From: Anthopleura xanthogrammica
Taxonomy: Eukaryota; Cnidaria; Anthozoa; Actiniaria; Actiniidae
Assembly (NCBI GenBank): GCA_964019055.1
Contig: OZ025221.1
Span: 4,604,968 to 4,668,967 of the forward strand
DNA length: 64,000 nt
Reading direction: 5' to 3'
A model generated the notes under the pieces. The model worked only from the letters and a program-made list of their open reading frames with translations, was not told the origin of the DNA and searched no databases. Of the stretch, positions 36,326-64,000 are shown piece by piece (the first letter of the stretch is position 1; every line of letters begins with the position of its first letter). The translations under genes and the position numbers were made by a program.

Positions 36326-37480
36326 AAGATCCAATATTGAGGTTAGTTTTTATAAAAAGGGTTTTTCTTAATCTGAAAATTTGATTTAAGATGACTTCCC
36401 TCTCGAAAAAACCCCAAGATATTATTTCTTTTATTCCTTAGAAAAGATTTGTACTTCGCTTTAAGGTAGTGAAATTATTTAGACACCTGGTCGGTATTTT
36501 TGTACTGAGCGAATTTTTTATACTATATATAGAGACATAACGTTGTCTATCTCTTACAATGTTTTTTTTAAGGAAAAAATTCGAAAATTTAGTTCCAAAC
36601 TCATAGCAATTAGTGTATTATAAGTTAGTTAAATACCTTTTGGACTTGTTTGCTTGAGGACTTTCTTATGTGTCGCTTCTACTTGAGTTTGTTGTTATAA
36701 TAATCAAACTTTCGTCTCCCTTCAAAGTAAAACTTGAAATAAAAAGAGCTCCCCGCCTTGCTTTGGCTAAAAAATGTTATGAGATCACTGCACGACGAAA
36801 TAACTTCTGAATATAACCACCCTTTGGCTAGCAGCACGAAAGCAGACATCTTGGTTCGTCGCCAGAAGTCGATGAATGGGCAAAAAAAACCCCAACTTAT
36901 TAACGCATGATTTTCCCGCCTCAAAAGCCAAGAAAATAATAATAACGGTCGGTGGTGGCGAAGGAAAAGAAGTGGGCTTTTTTTTCCTTTTCAGTCTAGT
37001 GAAGAATGAGTCATCATCTTTTCATTGTGTATTATAAGGTTTTAGTCTTTTCAGTTTTTTCAGCTCATTGATTATTAATTGCCCCTCATTTTTCCCCCCG
37101 AAAGTAATAAAGTGATCAGTTTAATCAAATCATTTCAATAGTTGTGTTATTAACATGACATACATTGCCAAAACTACCTTGTTCACTGTGAGAAAAATTC
37201 GAATACGTTTTGCACGATATTTTGAATCACTTCGCGCCAATTTCTAAAACTGTGTTTTTTTTCCAGTCATTTTATTAGTACGTGGTAAAAATTCGTTTTA
37301 ATATAATAACACATTTGTGTTGTCTTGTATTTCCTTACAGTACAGGCGTGGATCCAGCAGCTCAAAACCGCCAACAACAAAACCAACAACAAAAGCCCAA
37401 TTAAGTCAGTTTTTTATTTACTTTATATAGATTTACATAGGGATAACCTCATAACTTCCTTTCAAGTCGCCTATTATTTA

Positions 37481-37661
37481 AAGTGCGAATCGAAAAACCG
37501 TGGGCACCTAGAAATATTCCAGGAATGTTCTATTGTTCTTTGGCCAATCAGAAATGACTCTCTAAACACAAGATGATGGAAAGATAAGAATAACGCTTCT
37601 GATTGGTTAAGAAATATTCTTGAAATATTTCTAGCTGCCCACGGTTTTTCGATTCGCACTG
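37481..37661. mobile_element. 181-bp Tc1/mariner-type MITE
   Basis: TA flanks and inverted arms of about 45 bases read AGTGCGAATCGAAAAACCGT and its complement; the right end is CACTG. A shared inner motif 'aaaaccgtgg(g/a)cacct' relates it to the MITE at 32,956. No coding capacity. Confidence 0.75.
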
Positions 37662-37663
37662 TA

Positions 37664-38200
37664 AGGTAAGGTAAGGTAAACTTTATTTCAACACGCTAAC
37701 ACATACAACAAACTGCTGATTTCCAATATGGGAGTGCATAAAGAAATCTTAATTATGAATCATTTAAGAAATAATAATAATATCATAAATAAATAGTTAA
37801 TAAATTTGATAATAATAAAAACTAATAACAGTAAAATTAAATACACCTACTTGCAAAAACGTTGTCATACAACATTTGAACATTTGTAGTTTCAAGATTA
37901 GGAATAAATTAAAAGTACAAAAGAAAGAGTTCTGCTTCAATGATCTTCTTTTGCACTTTTAATTTATTCCTAATCCACTAAACTACAAATGCTCAAATGT
38001 TGTATGACAACGTTCTTGCAAGTAGGTGTATATATACAAGTCCAAGGGAATAGAGCATGTTGTGGAAAGAGACTGGGGATTCACAATTTCGTACATCACT
38101 AGGCAGTGAATTCCATAATTTTGCACCATCGTAACTGAAACTTTTTTTCAAGAATTCAGTTTTTGGTAAGGAAAAAGCAACCTTTGCCCTTAACATGTCT
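37664..38200 (-). pseudogene. Degenerate LINE 3' end with internal palindrome
   Basis: On the minus strand the 67-codon frame at 37,993-38,196 resembles the C-terminal tail of non-LTR reverse transcriptase proteins (FSYDGAKLWNSLPSDVRN). The minus-strand 3' end is an (AAGGT)n run followed by 'aactttatttcaacac', typical of such elements. Inside, 37,841-38,031 is a near-perfect palindrome with ~85-base arms and a ~20-base loop, so part of the tail is duplicated in inverse orientation. Confidence 0.65.
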
Positions 38201-38531
38201 TTGTTTTATTTGTATCGTTTTTTTGCTCGTACCTGCTTTTATTTTTACTAACTAGTTTTAATATTTCATTTTCGATTTGAATAAACTATGTTGTAAGCTA
38301 TGCCATGCTGATGAGTCGGGATAAGGACGAAACAGCTTTCCATGGTTGCCTTATAGTGCCTGGTTAATAGGCTGTTGCGCATGCGTGTGACGTCATGGAC
38401 CCCGATCGTGGTCTAGTATGTGTCAGTATGTGTAGAACAGTGCAATCATTCACTTTCTATTATACAAATTAAGGTCAAACGTCGATCTTCTCATGATTTC
38501 GGCTCATGTAAAGTTCGACGTTTGTTTAGCT

Positions 38532-44284
<5,753 letters not shown>

Positions 44285-45001
44285 TTTCGTTGCTGGTTTG
44301 TTTGTCTAGAAGCCTTCAAACTTAAACTAGAAGAATAGCTTTGAACATACTCCTGTACGTACGTACACAAAGATAGCGGGAAAAACTGAAGCTTTGTTTG
44401 TCAGATGCGAAGTGAAAGCGTGGGCAGAAGTAATAATTAACATTTAAACAACAAAGAATAAAATCAAAACTCCAACCGCGTTGGCAAACGCAAGCACCTC
44501 CGGAGCATGCGCAATGGCACTAATCACACATTCGAGCATGCGCAGAAGAATATACATTGGTAGGAGTTACATTATCGAGCGTATATTCGTGCGCTTCTTT
44601 TTATTTTAATTTTCTATAAATCATAACTTTGTAAACAGATGCGACTAAATTCTAAATCATGATCAAATAGGGCCCCACACAAGACTAATTATCACAGTAG
44701 AGCGTACGCGACAACATTGAATACGTTTCTAGATTAAAACTAAGGCCTAATTTAGACATTGATCTTCTCATGGATGAGCAGAACTTAATGACAACAAAGA
44801 TGACTGCCTTATTATTAAGTGTTTTCAATGCGTTCGGCTCATGTAAAGTTCGACGTTAGAACTGCATGGGCCTAAAATGAAATTTGTTTACAATTTTTCC
44901 CTCAAATTTTGGTCATGTTCAATATCTAATAAAATCTAATTTACAAACAATCTCGGAGACGCAATCTTTTAGTAGATTTTAAAGGTATTCCATTTTAAGG
45001 G

Positions 45002-45126
45002 TTTAGGCCCGGTTTATATGTCGAAGTTTACATGTGTCGAGTCTAATGTAAATGGATTCAAACGATAGATTTTGCTCATTTGCATTAGATTCGGCACGTG
45101 AACTTCGACGTCTAAACCAGGCCTTA
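45002..45126. mobile_element. Palindromic MITE
   Basis: Imperfect inverted arms of about 50 bases (TAGGCCCGGTTTA ... TAAACCAGGCCTTA, with 'gtcgaagttta' and 'aacttcgacg' inside). Related fragments with 'gtaaagttcgacgtt' are near 44,845 and 38,510. Confidence 0.65.
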
Positions 45127-45272
45127 GCCGTTAAATATTGTATACTCTGCCTTAGCTTTAATGATGAATTTCACTAGGCAAAATTAAAGGAAAGAGATAA
45201 AGGACGCTCGGTGGTGATTAACATGTCGCATGATCTTATGATAGTTGGAAATTATACCATCTGTTTTGATTA

Positions 45273-45504
45273 GTTTAGAGTTTAGAGTTTAGAGTTTAGA
45301 GTTTAGAGTTTAGAGTTTAGAGTTTAGAGTTTAGAGTTTAGAGTTTAGAGTTTAGAGTTTAGAGTTTAGAGTTTAGAGTTTAGAGTTTAGAGTTTAGAGT
45401 TTAGAGTTTAGAGTTTAGAGTTTAGAGTTTAGAGTTTAGAGTTTAGAGTTTAGAGTTTAGAGTTTAGAGTTTAGAGTTTAGAGTTTAGAGTTTAGAGTTT
45501 AGAG
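45273..45504. repeat. (TTTAGAG)n heptanucleotide array
   Basis: About 33 uninterrupted units of a 7-bp repeat between unique flanks. It resembles but is not the plant-type TTTAGGG telomere repeat, and differs from the TTAGGG repeat expected in most animals. Confidence 0.97.
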
Positions 45505-45859
45505 TAGTAGAAAGAAAAATAAAAAAGTAATTCACTTTTAAAAAAATATAAACATTTATCAAATATTTAGTCTCGTATGATTTCAGTTTTAATTTTTTTT
45601 TTAAATAACTGGTTCAGTTTTCGTTTTACTTAATTATACTCTCGTTTCTTTTCACTCGAAAAAAATTGTTGTTTTGCTACCAATATATAATTTTCCATTA
45701 TTCAAATAGTTCAACAGATGGTCTAACATAATCGCTAGGCCGGTTGTTTTCATATCCCTTTCACCTTAGAATAATAATGACATATAATTGGTAAACTTTT
45801 ATAACTTTCGCTTACCCCGGTACTTTAATCAATCAGCTTGTCAGAAGTATGGATAAAAA

Positions 45860-46290
45860 GTTAAATTTTACACCGTAAAAAATAAGAGAGATCACTTACT
45901 GACGTTTCGGACGCTAGTCCTTCGTCGGAGTAAAAGAGAGAATAAGAGTGGAAGGTAGTGTATATATGATAAAGATAGAAAATAGATAACCAATGAGCAA
46001 GGTAGGCAAGGTTACAAGAAAAAAACAATAAAAAATAATAAAAAGACAAAAGAATAGATTAATTAAAAGCGAAGCGTTCATTCATCCCATTGGGATTATG
46101 AGTACCCAATAGGTGAATGAGCCGCATCTCTTTGGTTTTGCGACAATCATTGTTGCCGCTAACCAAAGACAAACCGAAAACAATGAAGTCGGAAAGTGAA
46201 TGATTAGGTAAATAGACCTTTTCAGCTTCGTTGTTTGTTGTGCCCATTTCAGACCATGTGATGCCACTCTTGGGAGCTGATTCTTTCATG
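45860..46290 (-). pseudogene. Possible retroelement 3' relic
   Basis: A minus-strand frame at 46,059-46,289 ends RLIHLLGTHNPNGMNERFAF, reminiscent of the C-termini of Penelope-like or GIY-YIG-bearing elements. 'Gacgtttcggacgctagtcc' just beyond resembles repeats that follow such frames. Only a short tail is present. This is recognition from memory of the style, not of a specific family. Confidence 0.3.
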
Positions 46291-46376
46291 TGTTAATATT
46301 TTAACAAAAGAACATTTCTCAAGGGAATGTCATGTGGTCTGAAATGAGCAATTTGCATACGAAGCTAAAAAGGTCT

Positions 46377-46541
46377 ATGCTCCTTTCCGTAGTCTTCCCA
46401 CAATCCCTTATGATCCCAGCGCGAGCTCGAGGTCAGGGTAAAATTTGCATAAAAATGTATTAAAAATATGCAAATTTTACCCTGACCTCGAGCTCGCGCT
46501 GGGATCATAAGGGATTGTGGGAAGACTACGGAAAGGAGCAT
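46377..46541. repeat. 75-bp perfect inverted repeat with 15-bp spacer
   Basis: Arms 46,377-46,451 and 46,467-46,541 are exact reverse complements (left arm begins ATGCTCCTTTCCGTAG). To the left, about 46,210-46,264 and 46,325-46,378 form another, imperfect inverted pair beginning ATAGACCTTTT. The region can fold into a very stable hairpin. Confidence 0.95.
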
Positions 46542-46997
46542 TGAAATGGCTTCGCTTTGGATCACCCGCAAAATCAAATTACAAGCGTTTTCGATCTGAG
46601 ATCTGATTGGTTGAGAAGAAAACCCTTAAAGTGTCACAGGGTAAACAGTTTTGTTTTAATTGGTCAACAAAGAAGCCTTTTGAGTGTTACAGAGCGACCC
46701 ATTATTTTTAATTCGTTGATAAAGAAGTCTATTAAGTGTCACAGAGTGAATTGTTTTCTGATTGGTCGCCTTCACCCATAGGGAATCCATTTTAGAGTCA
46801 AAATGTAAGCCTTCAATCTCTTGTTTCATATAAAACTCTGACTATAATTATATTGATCTGCATTGGTTCATTATCATATTTTTTCATATATATATATTTT
46901 TTCCTTTGGAAGGCATGTGTCCCAAAAAGAGGAAAGCAAATCTCAAGTCTTCCCAACATCCTTTTCTTCATCGGGACAGATTTTTTAGTTTGTTGTT

Positions 46998-57106
<10,109 letters not shown>

Positions 57107-57973
57107 TATTTTCTGTCAAGATCCAAGAACGATCGTTCTGTTTTGACTGGAGGCCATCTTGAATCTTGCCCAGAAGTCCCTTGGGGCTTGGTGAAATCAA
57201 GGTGCACCACAGGTAACCCAAAATTAACGTCGTAAAGTCTCACTTGCGACGTCGTATGCAGGTCGCATTGGAAATCGTATCTCGTGTCTATCACCGGATA
57301 AAACTTATGACGTTTGCTTCTAATGAATCGCACACGTCTACTGAACCGGAGCATGGCTAGAACGTATCAGAGTAAATGGCGCACGGGAAAGCGAAGGTTT
57401 AGAATTCGCTTTTTTCACAATCACCTCATCAATATTCCATAACTTACTGCGCGGAAGAAAGGTTATTTTTTTATGTCCTTTACTCTGACTAGATCGGAGA
57501 AAAGGAAAGAAAATGAAAGGGGAGAAGGGATCGCTGGGGAGTGGAGGGTAGATGCCTGTCTTGCTTATTCTTGGTTTGCGATCATTTCCAAAGCCGGAAG
57601 TAAAATATCAAAAGCCATGTCGCCATGTTGGAAGATATAACAAAATAATACATTGAAAAATCTTTTGTCAAATTCTTCCAACATGGCGGCTATGACGTCA
57701 TGTGCAAACAAAGAATTTAGTTAAGTCATTATTACTCAAAAGTCAATTCTAAATTTATTCATGAAAAATATATATTACCAAACGATATTTATGCAAAAGT
57801 ATCAAAAATATATAAATTTGCTACTATATCTGAAACATTAACACCTAAAATTGTTTTATGCAAGCACACCAGTGGTACATAAATTGTTTGCAATTATTTA
57901 AAATTTGAACTTTAAATTCATACTCGATAAAAACAAATTGATTGTACGTGTCTCTCGCTAAGATATGTGTTCG
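57107..57973. other. Intergenic region between FBXW10-like gene and WDR13
   Basis: It should contain the WDR13 promoter and 5' UTR. An inverted pair at 57,614-57,636 and 57,676-57,697 carries 'ccaacatggcggc', which resembles a YY1-type site, but it also resembles repeats at 33.8-34.0 kb. No TATA box is evident. No gene seen. Confidence 0.5.
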
Positions 57974-60900
57974 TCATGCAAAAGATTCAACGAATGAGTG
58001 AGGCCGATGTGGTTGGTCAGCGGACCTAGCTCTAATCTCATGGGTTTTATTCTTCAACTTGTGTGCCTTCCTTGTCATCTTCTTCAGACCTTCTTCATAC
58101 TGCAGTTGATTCGAGTAGGTCTTTAAATTCAGACAAGACAGACTCTTCAAAGGATTGGTTGAAATGGACATCTTCGTGTCTTCCTGAGCACTTTTGGGAC
58201 GTTGCCTTGCTATTTTCATCTTAGCTTGCGACGGAGACACCATTATTTTATTTTCACAAGGCTTGATGACCTCGTCAGCTGAAGTAGTCCACCCCCTCTT
58301 GTTCAGGGGAAGAGTCTGGGTTCTAAAGACTGGCGCGGATCGACCACGTGATATAATATGTGCCGACTTGTTATCTGGTAGAGGAGGAGGCCTGGGGTAG
58401 GTTTGTAAGACGTCGGTAAAATAGGTATTGTCTTCAAGATTATCGTCAGGAGAGAACGGGACAGTGTTAAACTCGGCGCTCTTACTTGACATTACCTTAG
58501 CGGGAGAAGACTGGGGCCTAACGACTTTTGTTTTTCTGACATGCGCACTGGCGATCCTGGTCACGTGGTTACTAATGCTGTTAAGGGTGCTATTGCGGTG
58601 AACCAATCGAATAGGCGCACTGGCTACTCGTCTGGCAAGATCATCGATTGTTCCTCCGATGGCCGAGCGTGAAGGGGGCCTGGAGGGGAGACTGTCTTTG
58701 GTGTCTGCGCGCATGAGCCTTTGCGCGCGTACATAATGACGCGAGAGTTTTCGGGGGGAGTGTTTGTTGTAGAGATTCAGTCGACCAAGTCCCTCGGGTC
58801 GCTCGGGTGGTAGATTGTAATCCCATTCCACGGACTCGAAATTAAAGATCAACAGGTTACTAAAGGTGTTTATGACCATCCTGATAAAATAACACAGAAA
58901 TTATTAGAATGTACATTCATCAGAAACTATTAATTTCGTACAGAAATACAGAAATTATTAATATCGTAAAATTACGCGGATGTAAATACTATCAAGAATA
59001 TCGTTTTACTGACCTATTGTCTTTAGCGCAGATGGTGGTTATGGCATCATTTTTACTGTTCCCGCGAATCAAGCGAAGACAGTCGCCATTCAAGAGGTTC
59101 CAGATCCGTAGCTAGAAAGAGAAAGGACAAAAGTTAGCCTCGTGTGCGCTACTCGAGATGCGCAGCTGATACGTGTTTGTTCCAGTTGAGGAAAAACTAA
59201 AGTTAGGGAACTCAAACCATGAAGGCGCGCAATTCGCTATCTAGTCATTTGAAGCCATATATAAGTCAGTTATTAAGTGGAAAAAATCTAGGGTGGAGAG
59301 TTTTAAGATATATCAGTGGGATAAAGCTGGAGCTGATTACTGTGGTCGAGGTTGAAGTAGTGAATAATGATTACGATGGTGATAATGGTGATCTTTGTGG
59401 TTACATAAAAAAATATATCATCTAACACTTTAAGTTGGATGGAAATCTTTAAAAAAAATGTTTTTTTAAACATCAGAAAACAAAGAAAGAACAATTTTTA
59501 CCTTCCCATCTGCAGATCCAGTGATGATTCGACAGTAAAGAAATTCTATACAAAGTACCTCCCTAAAAAGATAGAAAGATAATAAACACTTATACAAGAA
59601 CTACGATATGACGCGCGCTCTGATTGGCTAGGCGTGTCTATAAAAAAATGGCATAAATAGAAAAGTGATGTCACCCGATTCGCGCGCGCATTCCAAAATA
59701 ACTGGTTTGCAAATCCAGAAGACTTACTTGGGATGTCGGAATGCCTGAAGACATTTTTTGTGTCGTCCAATAGTGTTCCACGCCATGGCGTAACCATCCA
59801 TGCTGCCGGTGATTATGTGATGGTCGTCGAACTTGACACAGGTGATCGCGTTGTGATGACCGTCTAAGGACTGAGAAGATCAGAATGTTATTAAAAAATA
59901 GTGCTGCGGAAAACAGTCGTTGCGGAAGATAGGAGTTGGGAAAGGAGAGAAGGGAAATAAGGGCAACATATTTGTTTATAAGTCTTTTAAATGAATCTAA
60001 GACTTTTTAAAACTTTTTTGGACCATATCTTACTTACCTTAACCAGGGTAGCCGAATCGATGTCCCACACTTTAACTTTACCTCCTTCGCACCCACTGAC
60101 AGCTAGCTTATCAGAAACCTAACAAACATTCATAAAAAAATCATATTATGATCAAATAGACCATGCAGAGAATTTGATACCGCATTTCTATGCGTCCAAA
60201 AAAACCCTTGATTACATTAATCCATAAACACTATTTGTTTTTTACAAATCAAGTTAGTTTTGAGTTTTTGGGAATTAAATTTGTGCTGATTGTATCTACA
60301 ATTTTTATTGTCTTACTTGAACATCGAGGACCACGTGACGATGACGAAACGTCCGTCGACACTTGCCAGACGCAAAGTTCCAAACCTTGACACTCTTATC
60401 ACGCGATCCAGAGGCCAGGTTGTTACCATGGAGACTGATACACGTGACAGTTGCGCGATGCCTATGTTAAAAATAATTGAGAAGTCAGTGGTATCTGTTT
60501 TCTGATAAAGGGAGGGGAGAAGGAAGAGAAGGAGGCAGAGTAAGAATAGAAGGTAGAGTAAGAAGAGAAGTAGGAGCTGAAGAAACCAGAGAGCAGGGGG
60601 GGGGGGGGGGGAGGAGGGAAGGAGAAGTAAAAGGAGGACACGGAGAAGGAAGAGAATGAGGAAGGAAGAGCTTACAAACCTACCCTCGAAATATACACTT
60701 GCAGTTCCCGCGTTTGATGTCCCAGCACCTTCAAAAATAACAACCATCATCAGTCAGCAGTCGCGTAAACTGGGTTACACGAATACACGGGGACATTTTA
60801 ACATTCAGGTAACAAAAATCTTAGAAGAAGGGACACTGAACAGTTTCACTGTTGCAGTACAACCTTGCGCGCATCAGTTTCAGAGGATTTTGGAGAGGAA

Positions 60901-63900
60901 GTCTGCCAGATTGGGCGATGTAGATAATTGACAATTTATCTGTGCCAAAAAAACTTGCGCACATCTTGCAATGTACCTACAAGTCTTACCTTATAGAAGT
61001 ATCATATCCACCACTGAGTACAATCCCTCTTTCCTCTGATGCAAATACACATCGTATAGACCCAGCATGCCCCTGGATGGCTCTCTCACACCTCCCTGTT
61101 GCTGAGTCAATCAGACGTACACGTCTGTCGTATGACCCAGAAACGACAAATTTTCCTCCTCTGAAATTAGTACAGCGATGATGATCCTCTCTGGAACAAG
61201 AAAAGAAAACTACGTTACAAAATTTCATGGCCTTTTGAAGACTGCTATTTAGCTATTTGCTTATTATGTAATTTCTCGCGTAATATCGCGTTGACTTTCT
61301 ATTTTAGCGCAAACATTAATGATATAATACGATTGGTGAATACATTAATTTTGGAATATGGTTCGATGTTAGGCACTGTTGCGCAAAATGCAAAAAGAAT
61401 TATTCTTGAACTTATTTGGTTGGGCACAAATATTGTGCATATGCAAAAAAACTGCCCCAAAAGAGTTGAGCATCAATGAAACTAGTGAATCTAGTAAATC
61501 CATGAATCTAATCATTCATTTTTATGTATTTGCGCACATAAGCAAACCGCAAACTATACAGCTCTTTTTGCGTACTGAGGTTATCTAAAGTAGAAATAAA
61601 AATATGAATAAATGGGATCTAGGACTGGCTACAAACAGAGTGGTCCTTCATCCACTGAAAGTCCAATTAGAATCCATAAGGTGATTTTTTGCGGAGGGAG
61701 GAAAACTGGAGAACCCAGAGAAAAACCCTTGAAGCACAAGAGAGAACCAACAAGCAACTCTACTCGAATATTTCACCAAGTCCAGTAGGACTTAAACCCA
61801 GGTAACATTGGCGAGAGGTGAGCGCTGTCACCACTACACTACTCGTGCTTAGTGACAACAATAGTGCAAACATTTTTACTTACATATCCTGTAACACAAG
61901 TACATTGTATGCTCCACAGTAAATATTCCGTTCTTCCATTTCTACTGTCTTTGTATTGATGCCATCATAACATTCTGCTAAATTTCTTCCACCGATAGAT
62001 TTGGTTTTTTTTAGGTCTAGAGAAACTGTCTCCACAGATGGGTCTTGATCTAAAGGCACGTGTACCGGAATGCGCTTAGCATACCTTGGGTCCATACCTT
62101 GGGCAGAAGCACCCTGGGAATGTATGGGTGAAGATGTTATTGATGAGTACATAAAGAGTTCACTAATTTGACCAACATCACCATCACAGAGAATGAAAAA
62201 AGTTAATGTGACCCTAATAGATAGCACCAGACTTTTTTGAAATAAATCATGCTTTTGTAGGATTTTCCTACTTTTGATGTAATCCTAGCTTTTTTGAAAC
62301 TTCAAAGCATAGTAAAGAATCAGGATTAAACAAACAGCATAAAAATCCTAAAAAGAACTTGTTTTTCTGGTGCTATTTATTAGGGGCACTTTAAGGTAAC
62401 CAGGTTGTTTTGGGGTTTCTGTGATCCTCTCCCTAATGGCAGGTTTATGGATACATGCACACTGCATGAGTTTCTTTTGGAGGGGATGGGAGGGACAGAG
62501 TATTTGTCTGATGGAAAATCCTGGATAGATTGCAAGTTCTTTTAGTTTGAGAGAGTTATTGTAGTATTGCTTTCACCATCCCTTGTGCTAAGATGCACAA
62601 ATGATGGTACTAATGCAGAGTAAGTTTCACTCCCTTACAACTACTGTATTTAACAGCACTTAAACAAGGAAATAGAGTATTGATCCAGATTGCCAAACAT
62701 TTTCCATTACTCCTTTAAAATAAATATACTAGAACATACAAAGGGTAAATGGGAAGAGACGTGGGAGAGGAGAGCACTTTGAGGTTGTGCACTGCAAAAG
62801 CAGACTATCACACCAATTCTAATGATGAATATTTTTAAAAGCAAACAAGATGGAGATGTGCTATCAAAACCCACCTGCATGAGCATAATTTCTTCAGTCA
62901 TCAACTGATGCACCATATAATCTGCTTTCACTCCTTCAGCAAGAATTCTCCAGTGTTTACTGATACACAAGCAGTTTGTCAGACTGTTCTTGTCCAGTAA
63001 TCCTAGGATAAACTTTGACAAATGGACTGGTAAACAACGTATAAAGTCTTTGTACTTTGCAATGCCGCTATGAGCTATAGATGGCATTGCCAGGACAAAC
63101 ACTGAGGGATCTGTCCTCAAGTTCTCATCATCCTCCAAATCATCTCCTGAAGCATAATCCTCACTAAATATATCCTTATCGAAAGTTGATATTTGTAGAG
63201 TTTTTGGTTTTATATTTCTGGAATCCGCTGGCGCAGAATGAATATTTCTTGATTCATTATTGCCATGGTGATTGTTTCCAATGCATGGGACGGACCTTGT
63301 TGCACTTCCAGGAGTATCTCTAAATTTTCGAGAGGAAAGTCTTGTTGAGGAATCTTTTTCCATCTCGTCTTCTTGACAAGAAGTATGGTGGCCACTGGTA
63401 TCTGTTTTTACTGTCATAGCAGAGTGTACACTGGTACATGATTTGGAATCAATTGTTGGTGTGTCTCGAAAAGCTTCCATTTCACTATTTCTTCTGCTTT
63501 CATTTGTTATCGACATCTCACTCCTGGTCATCGTACTACATAGTGACATGTATTCATGTTGATCTGTATAATGATAGAGTGGCTAAGCAATTATTTTCAA
63601 AAACATGTATTCCAAAAATTTTGAATATACCCACATTTTTCCCATAAGGTAGGATTGGCATTTCATTGCTTGAGGAGATCCCCCGGGGGAGGTGTGGAAA
63701 GAATATGTTTGGCACGTAGAGCCATATCAGTGCCCCTATTTGGGAAGGTATGGGTGTCAAATATACTCATGGTGCAAAAGCAACATAGGCATAATTATAA
63801 CTTCTAGAGGAATTTCCACAATAGCTTTTAGTTTCACAGACATTAATTTATTGATTCCAAAATACGATAAAATCATCCTATATGGAAAGCTAACTCAACA

Positions 63901-64000
63901 GAGATAATAAATAATCAAGAGGAAGGATAAACATTACATACCTTCTTCAATGATACCTTCTTCAATGGCCCTTTGTTTTCGTCTTTCACGTTGATACATT
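57974..64000 (-). CDS. FBXW10: FBXW10-like F-box/WD40 protein (5' end beyond window)
   Basis: Eleven exons visible (minus): 64000-63942 (partial), 63563-62875, 62113-61884, 61190-60990, 60728-60684, 60461-60317, 60118-60038, 59870-59728, 59562-59502, 59111-59014, 58880-57974; phases agree; at least 885 aa. After a serine- and acid-rich linker, an F-box lies at about visible residues 190-230 (LPVHLSKFILGLL, ISKHWRILAE), then a family-specific segment ERNIYCGAYNVLVLQD and seven WD40 blades (GSYDRRVRLID, GGYDTSIRCWD, GSRDKSVKVW, GCEGGKVKVWD, GSMDGYAMAW, GSADGKLRIWN, and a degenerate last blade FSNLLIFNFE). A ~270-residue basic, serine-rich, probably disordered tail follows, in the last exon. F-box proteins recruit substrates to SCF (Skp1-Cul1) ubiquitin ligases; substrate unknown. 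Closest to vertebrate FBXW10/CDRT1 rather than FBXW7. Confidence 0.9.
60520..60660. repeat. Purine-rich GGAAG tract with G-run
   Basis: Degenerate GAAGG/AGAGG repeat with an uninterrupted run of G near 60,597-60,611, in the intron between the second and third WD blades of the FBXW10-like gene. Confidence 0.8.

Larger units (their letters stand above)
36326..38531. other. Spacer between channel copies 5 and 6
   Basis: No intact gene. It has little similarity to the earlier spacers. It holds a Tc1-type MITE (37,481-37,661) and a LINE 3' fragment (37,664-38,200) containing a palindrome. A relic of the fold-back family also seen near 44.8 kb starts immediately after the stop of copy 6 (about 38,463-38,530). 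Confidence 0.6.
44285..46997. other. Region upstream of copy 6 and downstream of WDR13
   Basis: No supported gene. It contains a palindromic element (45,002-45,126), a heptamer array (45,273-45,504), a possible retroelement relic (about 45,860-46,290) and a large perfect inverted repeat (46,377-46,541). A leader exon or promoter for copy 6 must lie just above 44,284 but could not be placed. Confidence 0.6.

Noticed and set aside
45273..45504. Heptamer array as an internal telomere
   Set aside because: The unit is not a known telomere sequence and the flanks are ordinary spacer on both sides.
57614..57697. Possible YY1-type promoter element for WDR13
   Set aside because: The motif is part of an inverted repeat resembling others in the window, so a regulatory role cannot be separated from a repeat origin.

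Overview
The window is intron-rich metazoan nuclear DNA, AT-rich and full of microsatellites, fold-back elements and LINE fragments. The gene content (a tandem cluster of ASIC-like DEG/ENaC channels beside WDR13 and FBXW10 homologues) and the repeat style suggest a cnidarian, probably an anthozoan; that is inference from composition and families, not a search. All genes that can be supported lie on the minus strand.

Region 1 (1-36.3 kb): five head-to-tail copies of one 7-8.3 kb unit. Each carries a complete five-exon DEG/ENaC gene (copies 1-4: 465 aa; copy 5: 469 aa). Exon lengths are constant (840/148/151/92/167 nt in copies 1-4), all splice phases agree and no copy is broken. Introns and spacers are also highly similar between units, so the expansion is recent or kept similar by conversion. 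The units differ by transposon insertions, small tandem repeats and junctions, which record their history.

Region 2 (36.3-46.9 kb): a sixth, diverged channel gene (454 aa) keeps the 148/151/92-nt middle exons. Its introns hold large tetranucleotide arrays (GAAA, GACA, GACT). Upstream are fold-back elements, a heptamer array and a very long perfect palindrome.

Region 3 (46.9-57.1 kb): a complete 15-exon WDR13 homologue (491 aa). Its 3.6 kb intron 8 is largely a GGAT microsatellite split by a 5'-truncated LINE.

Region 4 (58-64 kb): the 3' eleven exons of an FBXW10-like F-box/WD40 gene, running off the right edge, followed about 0.9 kb later by the WDR13 start. The two WD40 genes show no evident functional link to the channels. 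The channels are predicted plasma-membrane, trimeric, sodium-permeable ligand- or proton-gated channels; the gating stimulus cannot be read from sequence. Exon coordinates were derived by hand from splice consensus, phase and homology.
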